A stretch of DNA of 64,000 nucleotides from Limosilactobacillus fermentum (GCF_013394085.1 NZ_CP040910.1:1-64000), one strand, 5' to 3'; shown: positions 49,056-59,228, numbered from the stretch's first letter. Notes: generated by a model not told the origin, from the sequence alone. Made by a program: numbers and translations.

Positions 49056-50965
49056 TATTGCATTACCTCAGCATCCGCTTGCTTCGTGTATTCCGGCACG
49101 TAGTTATCGATAAAGTAGAGCTTGTACCATACCAAGAAGGTGTAAATCGTCCACAACTTACGGCGGCCGTCGATCTTTTGGTGGTAGTTGTCATCGGCTA
49201 ACTGCAAGATCTTGTCCTGGTCGAAGAATTCCTTAACGAAGTCCTCTTCAAATAGGGCCCGTACTTCTTGGTAGTACTTGTCTTCGTGGAGCCATTCGCG
49301 AATTGGAACCGGGAAGCCCATCTTCGGCCGGGTCGCCCATTCCTCTGGCAGGTGCCGGTTAGCGGCCATCCGGAAGGCCCACTTGGTCCCCTTGTAGTTA
49401 AAGAGGTACTTAGTTGGCGTGTGGGAAGCCACGTTCATGACTTCCTTATCCAAGAGCGGCACCCGTAATTCTAGGGAGTTCGCCATACTCATCTTGTCGG
49501 CCTTGAGCAAGATGTCACCTGGCATCCACTGGTGCAGGTCCACGTATTGGCGCTTGGCCACTTCATCGATATCCTTTGGTTCGATCTTGTCAAAGTACGG
49601 GGCCAGGATTTCTTGGATCGTTGGTCCGCAATCAAAGTCCTTGTTCAAGACGTCGCTCGCCTCTTCTGGCGAGAAGATGTAGGCTTGCCCGACGAAGTCT
49701 TCGCGGGCCGGGGCCATGGCGTGGTACATGTGCAAACGACCGTGGAAGTTCTTGTGGTTCTTCAGCCATTCCCCAATCTTGTAGCGGGTTGGTTGTGGCA
49801 ACTTACGCATCTGGTCGGTTACCCAGCGGATCGGCTTAGAGGAAGTGTTGAAGCCGTAGTCGGTGTAGCCGGCAAAGAGTTCGTCGGCCCCTTCCCCGGA
49901 TAACATCGCCTTGTAGCCGTTGTCCTTAGCCAACTTGGTCAAGAAGTACAACGGCACCACGGACGGGTTAGAATCCGGTTCGTCCAGGTAGTACTGGATG
50001 GTCGGAAAGGCGTTGAAGGCTTCCTCGTTGGTCAGCTTCTTGTCGGTGTTTTTCAGCTTCAGCTTTTCGGCCAGTTCGCGGGCCTGCTTGGTTTCGTCGT
50101 AGCGGGAGTCAAACCCGATCGAGAAGGTGTTGTCAGGGCGCATCATCGCCGTTACGTAAGAGGAGTCCACCCCAGCTGACAAGAAGGAACCAACCTTGAT
50201 CCCGGCATCGGCAAAGGAGTGGGCCTTAACCGATTCGTCAACGGCCGCTTCGATCTTATCGACGGCCTGGTTGAAGCTTTCCTTGTCCGGGGAGAAGTCG
50301 GCGTCCCAGTACTGTTCCATTGAGAATTCGCCGTTCTTGTAACGGAAGAAGTGACCCTCTGGCAGGCGGTAAACGCCCTTAAAGAAGGTTTCATCAGTAG
50401 CGGGGTACTGGAAGGTCATGTACGGCTTTAAGGCTTCCTTGTTCAATTGCTTATCAAAGTTCGGGTGATCCAAGAAGGACTTGATTTCGGAACCGACAAA
50501 GAAGGTCCCGTTCATCTTGGCGTAATACAGCGGCTTGATTCCGAAGTGATCGCGAGCCCCAAACATTTCGCCGGTCTCCCGGTTCCAAATAACGAAGCCG
50601 AACATCCCGCGTAGCTTCTTGACGACGCCTTCACCCCACTCTTCGTACCCGTGCAGGATAACTTCGGTGTCGGTATGAGTACTAAAGGTGTGACCGGCCT
50701 TAATTAATTCTTCTCGCAGGGGCTTAAAGTTATAGATTTCCCCGTTGAAGATGACCGCCTTTGAGTCGTCCTCGTTAAAGATGGGTTGGTTCCCCGACTT
50801 AACGTCGATAAAGGACAACCGGCGAAAACCTAATGCCGCCTGCTCGTCAACAAACATTCCGGAATCATCCGGTCCCCGGTGGATAATCCGGTTCATCATC
50901 TTTTGAATTTGAACTTCCTTTTGTTGTGGCTTCTCATTATCCACGAACGCAACAATTCCACACAT
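49055..50965 (-). CDS. asnB: Asparagine synthetase, glutamine-hydrolysing (AsnB/AsnH type)
   Basis: 636 residues. The glutaminase domain begins with nucleophile Cys2 (MCGIVAF) and contains RRLSFID and NGEIYNF. The synthetase domain has SAGVDSS as its pyrophosphate loop. It makes Asn from Asp, or in relatives amidates peptidoglycan (D-Asp cross-bridge or diaminopimelate). Co-transcription with two murE genes favours a cell-wall amidation role, but free Asn synthesis is equally compatible with sequence. The start must be 50965 to expose Cys2; GGAGTTGAAAACA precedes it. Confidence 0.9.
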   Translation of the reverse strand: MCGIVAFVDNEKPQQKEVQIQKMMNRIIHRGPDDSGMFVDEQAALGFRRLSFIDVKSGNQPIFNEDDSKAVIFNGEIYNFKPLREELIKAGHTFSTHTDTEVILHGYEEWGEGVVKKLRGMFGFVIWNRETGEMFGARDHFGIKPLYYAKMNGTFFVGSEIKSFLDHPNFDKQLNKEALKPYMTFQYPATDETFFKGVYRLPEGHFFRYKNGEFSMEQYWDADFSPDKESFNQAVDKIEAAVDESVKAHSFADAGIKVGSFLSAGVDSSYVTAMMRPDNTFSIGFDSRYDETKQARELAEKLKLKNTDKKLTNEEAFNAFPTIQYYLDEPDSNPSVVPLYFLTKLAKDNGYKAMLSGEGADELFAGYTDYGFNTSSKPIRWVTDQMRKLPQPTRYKIGEWLKNHKNFHGRLHMYHAMAPAREDFVGQAYIFSPEEASDVLNKDFDCGPTIQEILAPYFDKIEPKDIDEVAKRQYVDLHQWMPGDILLKADKMSMANSLELRVPLLDKEVMNVASHTPTKYLFNYKGTKWAFRMAANRHLPEEWATRPKMGFPVPIREWLHEDKYYQEVRALFEEDFVKEFFDQDKILQLADDNYHQKIDGRRKLWTIYTFLVWYKLYFIDNYVPEYTKQADAEVMQ

Positions 50966-51226
50966 TGTTTTCAACTCCAATTCTCGTTTTGTCTGGGTCA
51001 TTTCCCGGGAAATATCTCTCCCCAATGGACCCGCAAAGCGCCGTAAAATCTATATAATGATAGTCTTTTTCCCCGTTCATGTAAACCGATCGAACCCTTA
51101 AGGATTTCTAATGTTCCACCTGTCTTTTTATGAATATCTGACGAATATTACGGTATTTGTTTTATTTTATGTTAGAATAGATTGATCAATTGTGAAATTT
51201 TATCCATTTAGAAAGAAGGGCTTCTT

Positions 51227-52693
51227 TTGAAATCTTCAGCCGACGCTGCCGCCGGTACCGAAAATCACGAAATGCGGCGGAGCTTAAAGACCCGCCACTT
51301 ATCGATGATTGCCTTGGGTGGTTCCATCGGGACCGGGTTCTTAATCGCTTCCGGTTCGGCAATTGCTACCGCCGGTCCCGGGGGCGCCTTAGTCGTTTAC
51401 GCCCTAATGGGGATCATGGTTTACTTTCTGATGACCTCTTTAGGGGAAATGGCGACCTTCTCGCCGACTACCGGCTCCTTTGTTACCTACTCTGCCGATT
51501 ACGTCGACCCGGCCTTTGGCTTTGCGATGGGGTGGAACTACTGGTTTAACTGGACCATCACGATCACTGTTGACGCCGTTTCCTGCGGGGTGGTCATGAA
51601 CTTCTGGTTCCCCCACCTACCGTCATGGATTTTTTCGTCCGTCGTCTTTGTCCTAATCGCCCTGATCAACTGGCTGTCGGTCAAATCTTACGGGGAGACC
51701 GAATATTGGCTCTCCTTTATCAAGGTGGTTACGATCGGCTTCTTCTTGGTGGTCGGCTTTTTGGTTATCTTCGGGATCATGGGGGGCCACTCCGCCATCG
51801 GCTTAAAGAACTTTACTTACAAACAAGCACCGTTTGTTGGTGGCTTCCCGTCAATGTTTGCCGTCTTCTTGGTAGCCGGGATGTCCTTTCAGGGAACCGA
51901 GCTGGTCGGAATCACGGCCGGAGAGTCGGCTGACCCCAGACACGCCGTTCCTAAGGCGATTCACTCGACCTTCTGGCGGATCCTCTTGTTCTACTTACTG
52001 TCGATCTTTGTGATGGCTTGCATCCTGCCGTACACCGACAAGAACCTCCTGTCGTCTAGCGTCAAGGACGTTTCCATGAGCCCGCTAACGATCGTCTTTG
52101 AACGGGCCGGACTAGCTGCCGCAGCCTCAGTCATGAACGCCGTGATCTTTACCGCCCTGTTGTCGGCTGCCAACTCCGGTTTGTACGCTTCAACCCGAAT
52201 GCTTTACACCCAAGCTAAGGAAGGCTTTGCCTGGAAGATCTTTGGCTACGTCAACAAGCGCGGGATTCCGATCTATGCCATGGTCGGGACGATGGTGATC
52301 TCCCTAGCCGTGTTCGCCACCCAGTTCTTGGGCAAGGAAGCCTACAACTACCTAATTAACGCCTCCGGGCTCTCCGGCTTTATCGCCTGGCTCGGGATCG
52401 CCGTGGCCCACTACCGCTTCCGGCGTGCCTACGTCAAGCAGGGACGCAAGCTCAGCGACCTCAATTACAAGGCCACCCTCTTCCCGTTTGGCCCCATCTT
52501 TGCCTTTATCCTCTGCCTAATCGCCGTTGGGGGGCAAAACCTGGGGGCTTTCGCTAAGCTTGACTGGGAAAACATCCTGATTACCTACATGTCAGTGCCG
52601 TTGTTTGTGATCTTATACATCTACTACAAGGTCAAGTACAAGACCAAGTTGATTCCGCTAGCAGAGGTCGACTTGGAGGCCCACCGCGACTAG
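51227..52693 (+). CDS. lysP: Amino-acid permease, LysP type
   Basis: 488 residues, 12 helices, APC superfamily. The start RSLKTRHLSMIALGGSIGTG and the segment GMSFQGTELVGITAGES are typical of lysine-specific permeases. It imports L-lysine with protons. TTG 51227 is preceded by GAAGGG. No lysine riboswitch was recognised in the AT-rich 160-bp upstream region. It faces away from asnB. Confidence 0.85.
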   Translation: MKSSADAAAGTENHEMRRSLKTRHLSMIALGGSIGTGFLIASGSAIATAGPGGALVVYALMGIMVYFLMTSLGEMATFSPTTGSFVTYSADYVDPAFGFAMGWNYWFNWTITITVDAVSCGVVMNFWFPHLPSWIFSSVVFVLIALINWLSVKSYGETEYWLSFIKVVTIGFFLVVGFLVIFGIMGGHSAIGLKNFTYKQAPFVGGFPSMFAVFLVAGMSFQGTELVGITAGESADPRHAVPKAIHSTFWRILLFYLLSIFVMACILPYTDKNLLSSSVKDVSMSPLTIVFERAGLAAAASVMNAVIFTALLSAANSGLYASTRMLYTQAKEGFAWKIFGYVNKRGIPIYAMVGTMVISLAVFATQFLGKEAYNYLINASGLSGFIAWLGIAVAHYRFRRAYVKQGRKLSDLNYKATLFPFGPIFAFILCLIAVGGQNLGAFAKLDWENILITYMSVPLFVILYIYYKVKYKTKLIPLAEVDLEAHRD

Positions 52694-52732
52694 AACGGAG
52701 TGGTAGCCCACTATTCTATCCCTCCAACAAAT

Positions 52733-52775
52733 AAAATCCGGTTACTTCGTCAATAACGAAGTAACCGGATTTTTA
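52733..52775. terminator. Bidirectional terminator between lysP and mscL
   Basis: AAAATCCGGTTACTTCGT pairs perfectly with its complement across a 5-nt loop and ends in TTTTT. Confidence 0.9.
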
Positions 52776-52803
52776 CTTTACAGCGGCGTTGGTTACCACT
52801 TCT

Positions 52804-53181
52804 TTACTTATCTTGCTTCTTCAGCAATTCGACAATTTGGCCAAGGTATTCTTCTTCCTTGGACGGGCCCTCTTTGACTGCTTCTTCTTCCTTCTTTGGC
52901 ATTACCTTGTTGATCCCCTTGACCATCAAGAAGACCACGAAGGCGATGATCAAGAAGTTGATCACTTCGTTTAAGAAGGAACCGTAACGGAAGTGGGCGG
53001 AACCGATGGAAAAGACCAGGTTGGACAAGTCGATCTTCCCCAGGAAAATCCCGATCAACGGGTTAATCAAATTGGAAACCAACGACTTCACGATTGCCGT
53101 GAAGGCAGCCCCGATGATAACCCCAACGGCCAGGTCCATCACGTTCCCGCGGGCGATGAACTCTTTAAACTCTTTTAACAT
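52804..53181 (-). CDS. mscL: Large-conductance mechanosensitive channel
   Basis: 125-residue pentameric osmotic release valve. N-terminal amphipathic helix [20 protein letters not shown], two membrane helices and a charged C-terminal helix. Start ATG 53181 lies at a proper distance from GCGAGG; ATG 53187 is too close to it. Single-gene unit with its own promoter. Confidence 0.95.
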   Translation of the reverse strand: MLKEFKEFIARGNVMDLAVGVIIGAAFTAIVKSLVSNLINPLIGIFLGKIDLSNLVFSIGSAHFRYGSFLNEVINFLIIAFVVFLMVKGINKVMPKKEEEAVKEGPSKEEEYLGQIVELLKKQDK

Positions 53182-53206
53182 ACGCATCCTCGCTTTCTCA
53201 ATTAGC

Positions 53207-53228
53207 TAAGGTGGTGCGCACCACCTTA
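53207..53228. promoter_or_regulatory. 22-bp perfect palindrome in the mscL leader
   Basis: Half-site TAAGGTGGTGC and its exact complement meet without spacer. It lies between the mscL promoter and its ribosome site, so it may be a repressor operator or an RNA hairpin. No T-run follows on the mscL strand. Confidence 0.6.
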
Positions 53229-53243
53229 AGAATCTTTTAATCT

Positions 53244-53273
53244 ATCATACAATGATTATGGGTGATTTGGCAA
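53244..53273 (-). promoter_or_regulatory. mscL promoter
   Basis: Minus-strand TTGCCA (53273-53268), 18 bp, TATGAT (53249-53244). Confidence 0.6.
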
Positions 53274-53440
53274 AGTCAAAATCCCGCAATCCCTTGTCAG
53301 TTTATAAATTATGTGTGAAAGCGGGTTCAGCCACATTAAACATATCTTTTTAACTATTCATCAGGGCGCCAGACCAGTTATTTAAAATTTAAAACCAGAC
53401 CATTTGAGCGAACACGTACTTATTAAACAATTTGTGTTTG

Positions 53441-55345
53441 TTACTTCAACTTTCCCTGCCGCAGGTACACGGACAGGATGGCCAGGTCAGCCGGGTTGAC
53501 ACCGGAGATCCGGGAGGCCTGGGCGAGGGTGGTCGGGCGAATCTGCTCCAACTTTTGGCGCCCTTCCGTGGCTAAGCCTTCAATAGCTTGGTAATCAATA
53601 TCGGCTGGAATCCGCTTAGCTTCCATCCGCTTGAGGCGTTCAATCTTAGCCTCTTCTTTTTCGATGTAGCCGGCGTACTTAAGTTGAATCTCAACCTGTT
53701 CTACTTCCTGGCGGTCCAGTTCAACGGCCGGCGCATCAACAAATTTCAGAAGGGTTGGGTAGTCGACGTACGGCCGGCGTAAGAAGGCATCGGCAGCGAT
53801 GGCGTCCTTAAGCGGCTTATCACCGTGGGCCACCACAAAGGCGTCAATTTCTTCCCCCGGTTTGATCCGGAAGTCCTTCAAGCGGGCGATTTCGTCTTCC
53901 ACCCGTTGCTTCTTTTCTTCCATGGCCGCCAGGCGCTCATCGGACACCAGCCCGATTGCATGTCCCTTTTCCATCAAACGAAGGTCGGCGTTGTCGTGGC
54001 GTAGGATCAACCGGTACTCGGCCCGGCTAGTTAGCAAGCGGTAAGGTTCTTTGGTTCCCTTGGTGACTAGGTCGTCGATCATCACCCCAATGTAGGCGTC
54101 GGAGCGCTTCAAAACAAACGGTTCCTTGCCCTGGGCGCGCAGGCCGGCGTTAATCCCGGCGATCAGGCCTTGGCCGGCCGCCTCTTCGTACCCCGAGGTC
54201 CCGTTGGTCTGCCCAGCTGTGTAAAGATTGTTAACCAACTTGGTTTCCAGAGTGGCCTTTAATTGGTACGGGGCTACCACGTCGTATTCGATGGCGTAAC
54301 CCGGCCGCATCAGTTCGGCGTGCTCCAACCCGGCCACCGAGTGGATCATCTGGTGCTGGATTTCTTCTGGCATTGACGTCGACAGCCCGTCCAAGTAAAA
54401 CTCGTCGGTGTCCCGCCCTTCCGGTTCCAAGAAGACCTGGTGGCGGTCCTTGTCGGCAAAGCGGACGATCTTATCTTCAATTGACGGACAGTAGCGTGGT
54501 CCCACCCCTTCGATCACCCCAGAGAACATTGGGGCGCGGTCGAGGTTGTTACGTAAAATTTCGTGGGTGGTCGGGTTAGTGTAGGTTAGCCAAGAAGAAA
54601 TCTGGTCTTTGACCGGGATGTAGGAAGTGTCCGGCGTGTCAAAGGAGAAGTGGTTTGGTGTTTGGTCACCCGGCTGTTCCTCGGTCTTGGAGTAATCAAT
54701 CGTGTTCCCGTCCACTCGTGGCGGCGTCCCAGTCTTAAACCGCTGGAGGTCAAAGCCGAGCCGCTCCAGGGCTTCGGACAACTTAACGGCGGCCTTAGAG
54801 TTATTCGGGCCGGATTGGTACTGGAGTTCACCGATGATGATCTTACCCCGGGCGGCCGTCCCGACCGTCAAAACCACTGCCTTGGCGTGGTAAGCCGCCC
54901 CGGTGTTGGTGATGACCCCCTTGACGGTGCCGTCTTCTACGATCAGGTCGTCAACCACCCCTTGGCGTAGGGTCAGGTTCTTTTCCTTTTCAATCGTCCA
55001 CTTCATCTGGCGGTGGTAGGCGTGCTTATCGGCTTGTGCCCGCAGCGCCCGCACGGCCGGGCCCTTCCCGGTGTTGAGCATCCGCATCTGGATGTAGGTC
55101 TTATCAATGTTGTGACCCATCTCACCGCCGAGGGCGTCGATTTCGCGGACCACGACCCCCTTGGCCGGGCCCCCGAGTGACGGATTACATGGCATGAAGG
55201 CGACCATTTCCAGGCTGATCGTGATCAAGAGGGTCTTATTCCCCATCCGGGCAGCGGCTAGGGCGGCTTCGGAGCCGGCGTGCCCCGCCCCCACAACGAT
55301 TACGTCGTAGTCGCCCCCGTTGTAGTTAACAACTTTGGTTTCCAT
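53441..55345 (-). CDS. mnmG: tRNA uridine-34 modification enzyme MnmG (GidA)
   Basis: 634-residue FAD protein that with MnmE makes carboxymethylaminomethyl-uridine at the wobble position. FAD motif [12 protein letters not shown] (G19-G24), [12 protein letters not shown], and a C-terminal helical domain. It follows mnmE by 14 nt; AGGAAG precedes the start. Standard origin-proximal position. Confidence 0.97.
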   Translation of the reverse strand: METKVVNYNGGDYDVIVVGAGHAGSEAALAAARMGNKTLLITISLEMVAFMPCNPSLGGPAKGVVVREIDALGGEMGHNIDKTYIQMRMLNTGKGPAVRALRAQADKHAYHRQMKWTIEKEKNLTLRQGVVDDLIVEDGTVKGVITNTGAAYHAKAVVLTVGTAARGKIIIGELQYQSGPNNSKAAVKLSEALERLGFDLQRFKTGTPPRVDGNTIDYSKTEEQPGDQTPNHFSFDTPDTSYIPVKDQISSWLTYTNPTTHEILRNNLDRAPMFSGVIEGVGPRYCPSIEDKIVRFADKDRHQVFLEPEGRDTDEFYLDGLSTSMPEEIQHQMIHSVAGLEHAELMRPGYAIEYDVVAPYQLKATLETKLVNNLYTAGQTNGTSGYEEAAGQGLIAGINAGLRAQGKEPFVLKRSDAYIGVMIDDLVTKGTKEPYRLLTSRAEYRLILRHDNADLRLMEKGHAIGLVSDERLAAMEEKKQRVEDEIARLKDFRIKPGEEIDAFVVAHGDKPLKDAIAADAFLRRPYVDYPTLLKFVDAPAVELDRQEVEQVEIQLKYAGYIEKEEAKIERLKRMEAKRIPADIDYQAIEGLATEGRQKLEQIRPTTLAQASRISGVNPADLAILSVYLRQGKLK

Positions 55346-55359
55346 TCTCGTTTCTTCCT

Positions 55360-56748
55360 CTACTTTCCTAAACAGAATTGGCTAAAGAGCTGGTCAAGCA
55401 ACTCGTCTTGGTAGGTCTGGCCGGTAATTTCCCCCAGCGTGTTCCAAGCGTCGGTCATATCAATTTGCACCAGGTCAACCGGCATTCCGGCCTCGATCCC
55501 CTCCAAAACGGCGTTGAGCGAGTCAACTGCCTGGTGCAACAGGCCGATGTGGCGGGCGTTAGTGACCATCACGGCGCCCCGATTAGATTCAATCCCCTCG
55601 TTAAAGAAGCGGTGGGCGATTGCTTGACCCAGTTCCTGCATCCCGGCGTGTTCCAAGATGGAGGTCTGAATGACCGGGTCACCGTTAACGAGTTCGGTTA
55701 GCTCAGCCAGGTCAACTTGGGCCGGCAGGTCGGTCTTGTTAAAGATCACCATCCGGGGTTTTTGTGCGGTGGCCTCAATTAGCGCCCGGTCCTCTTCGGT
55801 CAGCGGGCGGCTGGAGTCGATCAACAAGAGGATCAGGTCGGCGGTTTCAATCGCTTGCTTGGAGCGCTCAACCCCGATTTTTTCGACCGTATCGTCGGTG
55901 TGACGGATCCCTGCCGTGTCAATTAGCTTCAGTGGTACCCCAGCCACGTTGACGTATTCTTCAATCACGTCACGGGTCGTCCCCGCTACTTCGGTCACGA
56001 TCGCCTTATCCTCGTGCAAGAGGGCGTTTAAAAGGCTCGACTTGCCGACGTTCGGTCGCCCAATGATGGCGGTGGCCAGGCCGTCGCGTAAGACCTTGCC
56101 TTCCTTGGCCGTTTGCAAGAGGGTTTCCAAGCGTTGGCGAACCTCGCTGGCCTTTTCCTTTAGCATCTTAGTGGTCATCTCTTCGACCGCGTCGTATTCG
56201 GGGTAGTCGATGTTGACCTCTACCTGGGCCAAAACGTCCAGGATATCTTGGCGTAGGGCCTTAATCAACCGCGACAGGTCCCCGTCGAGTTGGTTTAGGG
56301 CCACCTTCATCGACTTGTCAGTCTTGGCCCGGATCAGGTCCATCACCGCTTCGGCCTGGGAGAGGTCTAAACGGCCGTTTAAAAAGGCCCGCTTGGTGTA
56401 CTCACCGGGTTCGGCCAACCGCGCCCCGTTGGTTAAGGTTAATTGTAGGGCCCGGTTAGTCGCCAACAGCCCCCCATGGCAGTTGATTTCCACCACGTCT
56501 TCTTTGGTGTAGGTCTTGGGGGCTAACATCACCGAAACCATTACCTCATCTACCGTTTCCCCGCTTGCGGGATCGATGATGTGCCCGTAGTTAATGGTGT
56601 GGCTTTTAACTTGGTGAAGATCCTTGCCCTTAAAAATCCGGCTTACCACGTCTAGGGCCTGGTCGCCGGACACCCGGATGATTGAGATCCCCCCTTCCCC
56701 AACCGGGGTCGAGATTGCCGCAATTGTGTCTTGCTCTGAATTTGCCAT
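55360..56748 (-). CDS. mnmE: tRNA modification GTPase MnmE (TrmE)
   Basis: 462 residues: N-terminal folate-binding domain, helical domain with inserted GTPase (G1 [10 protein letters not shown]3 DTAGIR, G4 NKTD) and the C-terminal catalytic Cys in FCLGK. Partner of MnmG. AAAGGACCAACAG precedes the ATG. Confidence 0.97.
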   Translation of the reverse strand: MANSEQDTIAAISTPVGEGGISIIRVSGDQALDVVSRIFKGKDLHQVKSHTINYGHIIDPASGETVDEVMVSVMLAPKTYTKEDVVEINCHGGLLATNRALQLTLTNGARLAEPGEYTKRAFLNGRLDLSQAEAVMDLIRAKTDKSMKVALNQLDGDLSRLIKALRQDILDVLAQVEVNIDYPEYDAVEEMTTKMLKEKASEVRQRLETLLQTAKEGKVLRDGLATAIIGRPNVGKSSLLNALLHEDKAIVTEVAGTTRDVIEEYVNVAGVPLKLIDTAGIRHTDDTVEKIGVERSKQAIETADLILLLIDSSRPLTEEDRALIEATAQKPRMVIFNKTDLPAQVDLAELTELVNGDPVIQTSILEHAGMQELGQAIAHRFFNEGIESNRGAVMVTNARHIGLLHQAVDSLNAVLEGIEAGMPVDLVQIDMTDAWNTLGEITGQTYQDELLDQLFSQFCLGK

Positions 56749-56766
56749 CTGTTGGTCCTTTCTCGT

Positions 56767-56832
56767 TCAAAGAAAAAAGTGCCCCTCCACGAAGCCCCGG
56801 TTTCCCGCGGTCATGGTCAAAGCACTTTCACT
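56767..56832 (-). terminator. Possible terminator between jag and mnmE
   Basis: On the minus strand AAAGTGC pairs with GCACTTT, followed by TTTCTTTG. The long loop contains CC.CGGG/CCGGGG complementarity. The stem is weak, so partial termination is more likely. Confidence 0.45.
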
Positions 56833-56893
56833 ACTCTAACGAAGTTTTCAATTTTAACGTATTTATTGTAAGAACTTTGCCCGCCCTTGTCAA

Positions 56894-57715
56894 TTATTTG
56901 GGGGCGATCACGACCGAGCGGAAGGGTTCACGCCCCTGCGAATAGGTCTTGACGTTCGGATTATCCTCTAGTTGCTTATGCAAGAGTTTGCGTTCCCTGG
57001 CCGGCATCGGGTCCAAAAAGACCGCTTGGCCGCTAGCGATGACGTCGGTGACCGCCCGCTCCCCAATCCGGGTAATTGTTTGCGCCCGCTTGGCCCGGTA
57101 GCCTTCGCTGTCTAAGGTCACCTGGGCGTCCTTGACCCCCTGGTAGTTTAAAAAGGCAACACTGAGCACCTCAAAGGCGTTGATCCGCCGCCCGTGGTAG
57201 CCAATTACCCTCCCGGGCGTTGGTGCGTTCAGCTCAATCGTGACGTCCTTGGCCCCGCTACTTTGAACCGTGGCTGAAACGTCGACCCCTAGTGCCCGGT
57301 AGGCCTGCTCCAGGTAGTCGACCAACTTGGTAGCGGCGGCCGACATCCGATGGAGGTTTTGTTCGTGGCGGGCGGCAATTTCCGCCGGGCTTAATTGACC
57401 GTCCGGCGCCCCTTCTGGATTGCCTTCTGGCTGCTCAGTGGCCACTGGTTCTTCTATAAGTTGAGGCGTTTGCTCGGCGGGGTCTTCTTGTTGAACCGGA
57501 GCCACCTCTTCTGGTGACGATGACAGTGTGGGCGTTGCTGGTTCAACCACTTTCTTGACCACCGCCTCAATCTTAACCGGCCGGGCGCCCAGGCCAAACA
57601 GGCCCCGCCGACCAGGGTCGACCACCGTGATGGTTAATTCCGCTTGCGGCTTGTTCAGGTCTTGTTGCGCCTTTAAAACGGCGTCTTGGTACGTTTTTCC
57701 TTGGTACTCACTCAT
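56894..57715 (-). CDS. jag: RNA-binding protein Jag/KhpB
   Basis: 273 residues: N-terminal Jag domain (YQGKTYQDAVLKAQ), an acidic Pro/Glu-rich linker, a KH domain, and R3H at the C-terminus (ERKLLHKQLEDN..REPFRSVVI). Relatives bind RNA and affect cell elongation and division. Start 57715 has GAGGGGGAAGTCA upstream; the frame to 57754 is not used. Follows yidC as in most Firmicutes. Confidence 0.93.
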   Translation of the reverse strand: MSEYQGKTYQDAVLKAQQDLNKPQAELTITVVDPGRRGLFGLGARPVKIEAVVKKVVEPATPTLSSSPEEVAPVQQEDPAEQTPQLIEEPVATEQPEGNPEGAPDGQLSPAEIAARHEQNLHRMSAAATKLVDYLEQAYRALGVDVSATVQSSGAKDVTIELNAPTPGRVIGYHGRRINAFEVLSVAFLNYQGVKDAQVTLDSEGYRAKRAQTITRIGERAVTDVIASGQAVFLDPMPARERKLLHKQLEDNPNVKTYSQGREPFRSVVIAPK

Positions 57716-57784
57716 TGACTTCCCCCTCGAAAAAAAAGGCAGGGAAAATTTCATTTTCTCCCGGCCTCTTATTCTATTTCTAAA

Positions 57785-58618
57785 TTACTTGCGCTTGCTA
57801 GAGTAGGCCCGACGCTTGACTTTTTCAATCTTGCGTTGCTTGGCCTTTTGTGCCGCCTGCTTTGCTTCGCGTTCCCGCCGAATCTTGAACGGGTTTTGGA
57901 TCACTAAGGTCTGAACCACTTGGAAGGCGTTAGTGACCACCCAGTAGAGGGTGATGGCCGCCGAGAACTGGAGGGCCATAAAGAAGATCATGATTGGCAT
58001 TACCCAGGTCATCGTCGTGGTCATCGAGTTCTTTTCTGGCATCGAGGCCATTGACAGCCAAGAAGAAATGAAGGTAAAGACCGCCGCCAGAATCGGTAAG
58101 ACGAAGTAGGGGTCGGTGTGTCCTAACTGGAGCCACAAGAAGGTCCCCGTCTTTAATTGGGCCGTCCGCCAAATGGCTTGGTACAAGGCCCACATGACTG
58201 GCAACTGTATCAACAGTGGCAGCATCGACGCAAACGGGTTAACGCCCGCTTCCTTGTAGAGCTTTTGTTGCTCAATTTGTAGCTGCTGCATCGTTTCGCG
58301 GTCCTTAGACGAGTACTTTTTTTGCAGGGCCTTCAATTGCGGCGCCAGCTCCTGGGTCTTCATCATGGACTTGGTCTGGTAAAACATCAGTGGCAAGATG
58401 ATGATCCGGATGATGATCGTAAAGATGATGATCCCCATCCCGTAACCGCCAAAGATGTTGGACAGCCAAATAATAAACCGCGAACAGTTGTAAACAATGT
58501 AGTGGTCCCAAATCCCGGTACTGTGACTGGTAATCGGCTTGTTAGAACATGCCGCCAGCAGCAGGGTGAGCCCTAAGATCCCCGTCAGACTTAAGACCTT
58601 TTTGCCGTGTTTTTTCAA
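57785..58618 (-). CDS. yidC: Membrane protein insertase YidC (SpoIIIJ type)
   Basis: 277-residue lipoprotein (lipobox LLLAAC, Cys at about 24) with five membrane helices. The conserved Arg lies in IIIRIIILPL, and the C-terminal tail is strongly basic and may touch the ribosome. It inserts membrane proteins with or without SecYEG. It is followed by jag and preceded by rnpA. Confidence 0.95.
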   Translation of the reverse strand: MKKHGKKVLSLTGILGLTLLLAACSNKPITSHSTGIWDHYIVYNCSRFIIWLSNIFGGYGMGIIIFTIIIRIIILPLMFYQTKSMMKTQELAPQLKALQKKYSSKDRETMQQLQIEQQKLYKEAGVNPFASMLPLLIQLPVMWALYQAIWRTAQLKTGTFLWLQLGHTDPYFVLPILAAVFTFISSWLSMASMPEKNSMTTTMTWVMPIMIFFMALQFSAAITLYWVVTNAFQVVQTLVIQNPFKIRREREAKQAAQKAKQRKIEKVKRRAYSSKRK

Positions 58619-58633
58619 ACCTTGATCCTCTCT

Positions 58634-58978
58634 TTACTTTTCCTCAAACAGGTGTGCCAACGTAAGTGCATGGACCAGATTCTTCTTGATTTCCTTCATT
58701 GAAAGGTCGGCCGCCGATTTACGGGCGATTACCAAGAAGTCAACGTCCTGCTTTAATTCGGGCTTAACCTCGAGCAGGGTTTGGCGGATCCGTCGTTTGA
58801 CCCAGCCCCGCTGGACGGCGTTGCCCACCTTTTTACCGACCGAAATCCCGACCCGGAAGTGGGGTTGGTTCGGTTTTTGCATCTGGTAGATCACAAACTT
58901 ATGATTGGCCACTGAATTATGAGTTTCAAACACCCGTTGGAAGTCGCTTTCCTTTTTTATTCGGTACGATTTTTTCAT
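58634..58978 (-). CDS. rnpA: Ribonuclease P protein component
   Basis: 114-residue basic protein assisting RNase P RNA in 5' tRNA maturation. The fold-defining segment reads [18 protein letters not shown]; the usual RNR signature is RGW here, although the flanking basic helix is kept. TTGGAGACTGACTAA precedes the ATG. Lies between rpmH and yidC as in most bacteria. Confidence 0.93.
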   Translation of the reverse strand: MKKSYRIKKESDFQRVFETHNSVANHKFVIYQMQKPNQPHFRVGISVGKKVGNAVQRGWVKRRIRQTLLEVKPELKQDVDFLVIARKSAADLSMKEIKKNLVHALTLAHLFEEK

Positions 58979-59004
58979 TTAGTCAGTCTCCAACCCGTTA
59001 AACC

Positions 59005-59073
59005 AAAAAAGGGCCGGGCAACGACAACTACAACATCACGATTGCAGTATATGTGGCTGCCCGGCCCCTTTAT
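59005..59073 (-). terminator. Partial terminator between rpmH and rnpA
   Basis: On the minus strand AAGGGGCCGGGCA pairs with TGCCCGGCCCTT across a loop of about 36 nt, followed by TTTTTT. Such an attenuator would keep L34 mRNA far above rnpA mRNA. Confidence 0.65.
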
Positions 59074-59093
59074 GGTTACTTAACGTAACGATA

Positions 59094-59228
59094 TTATGCA
59101 GATAATGCCTTGCGGCCCTTTTGACGCCGACGGGCTAATACCTTCCGGCCGTTGCTAGTGCTCATCCGAGCGCGGAAGCCGTGAACACGGGCACGGTGGC
59201 GCTTCTTAGGTTGAAATGTGCGCTTCAT
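59094..59228 (-). CDS. rpmH: 50S ribosomal protein L34
   Basis: 44 residues: [18 protein letters not shown] opening and a basic C-terminus ending RKALSA. Canonical L34. AAGGAGGTGCAAAACA precedes the ATG. A minus-strand TATACT at 59323-59318 is a suitable -10. First gene left of the origin. Confidence 0.97.
   Translation of the reverse strand: MKRTFQPKKRHRARVHGFRARMSTSNGRKVLARRRQKGRKALSA

Noticed and set aside
51060-51226. Lysine riboswitch upstream of lysP
   Set aside because: About 160 bp, AT-rich, no large multi-stem structure and no terminator; too small and featureless for an L-box.
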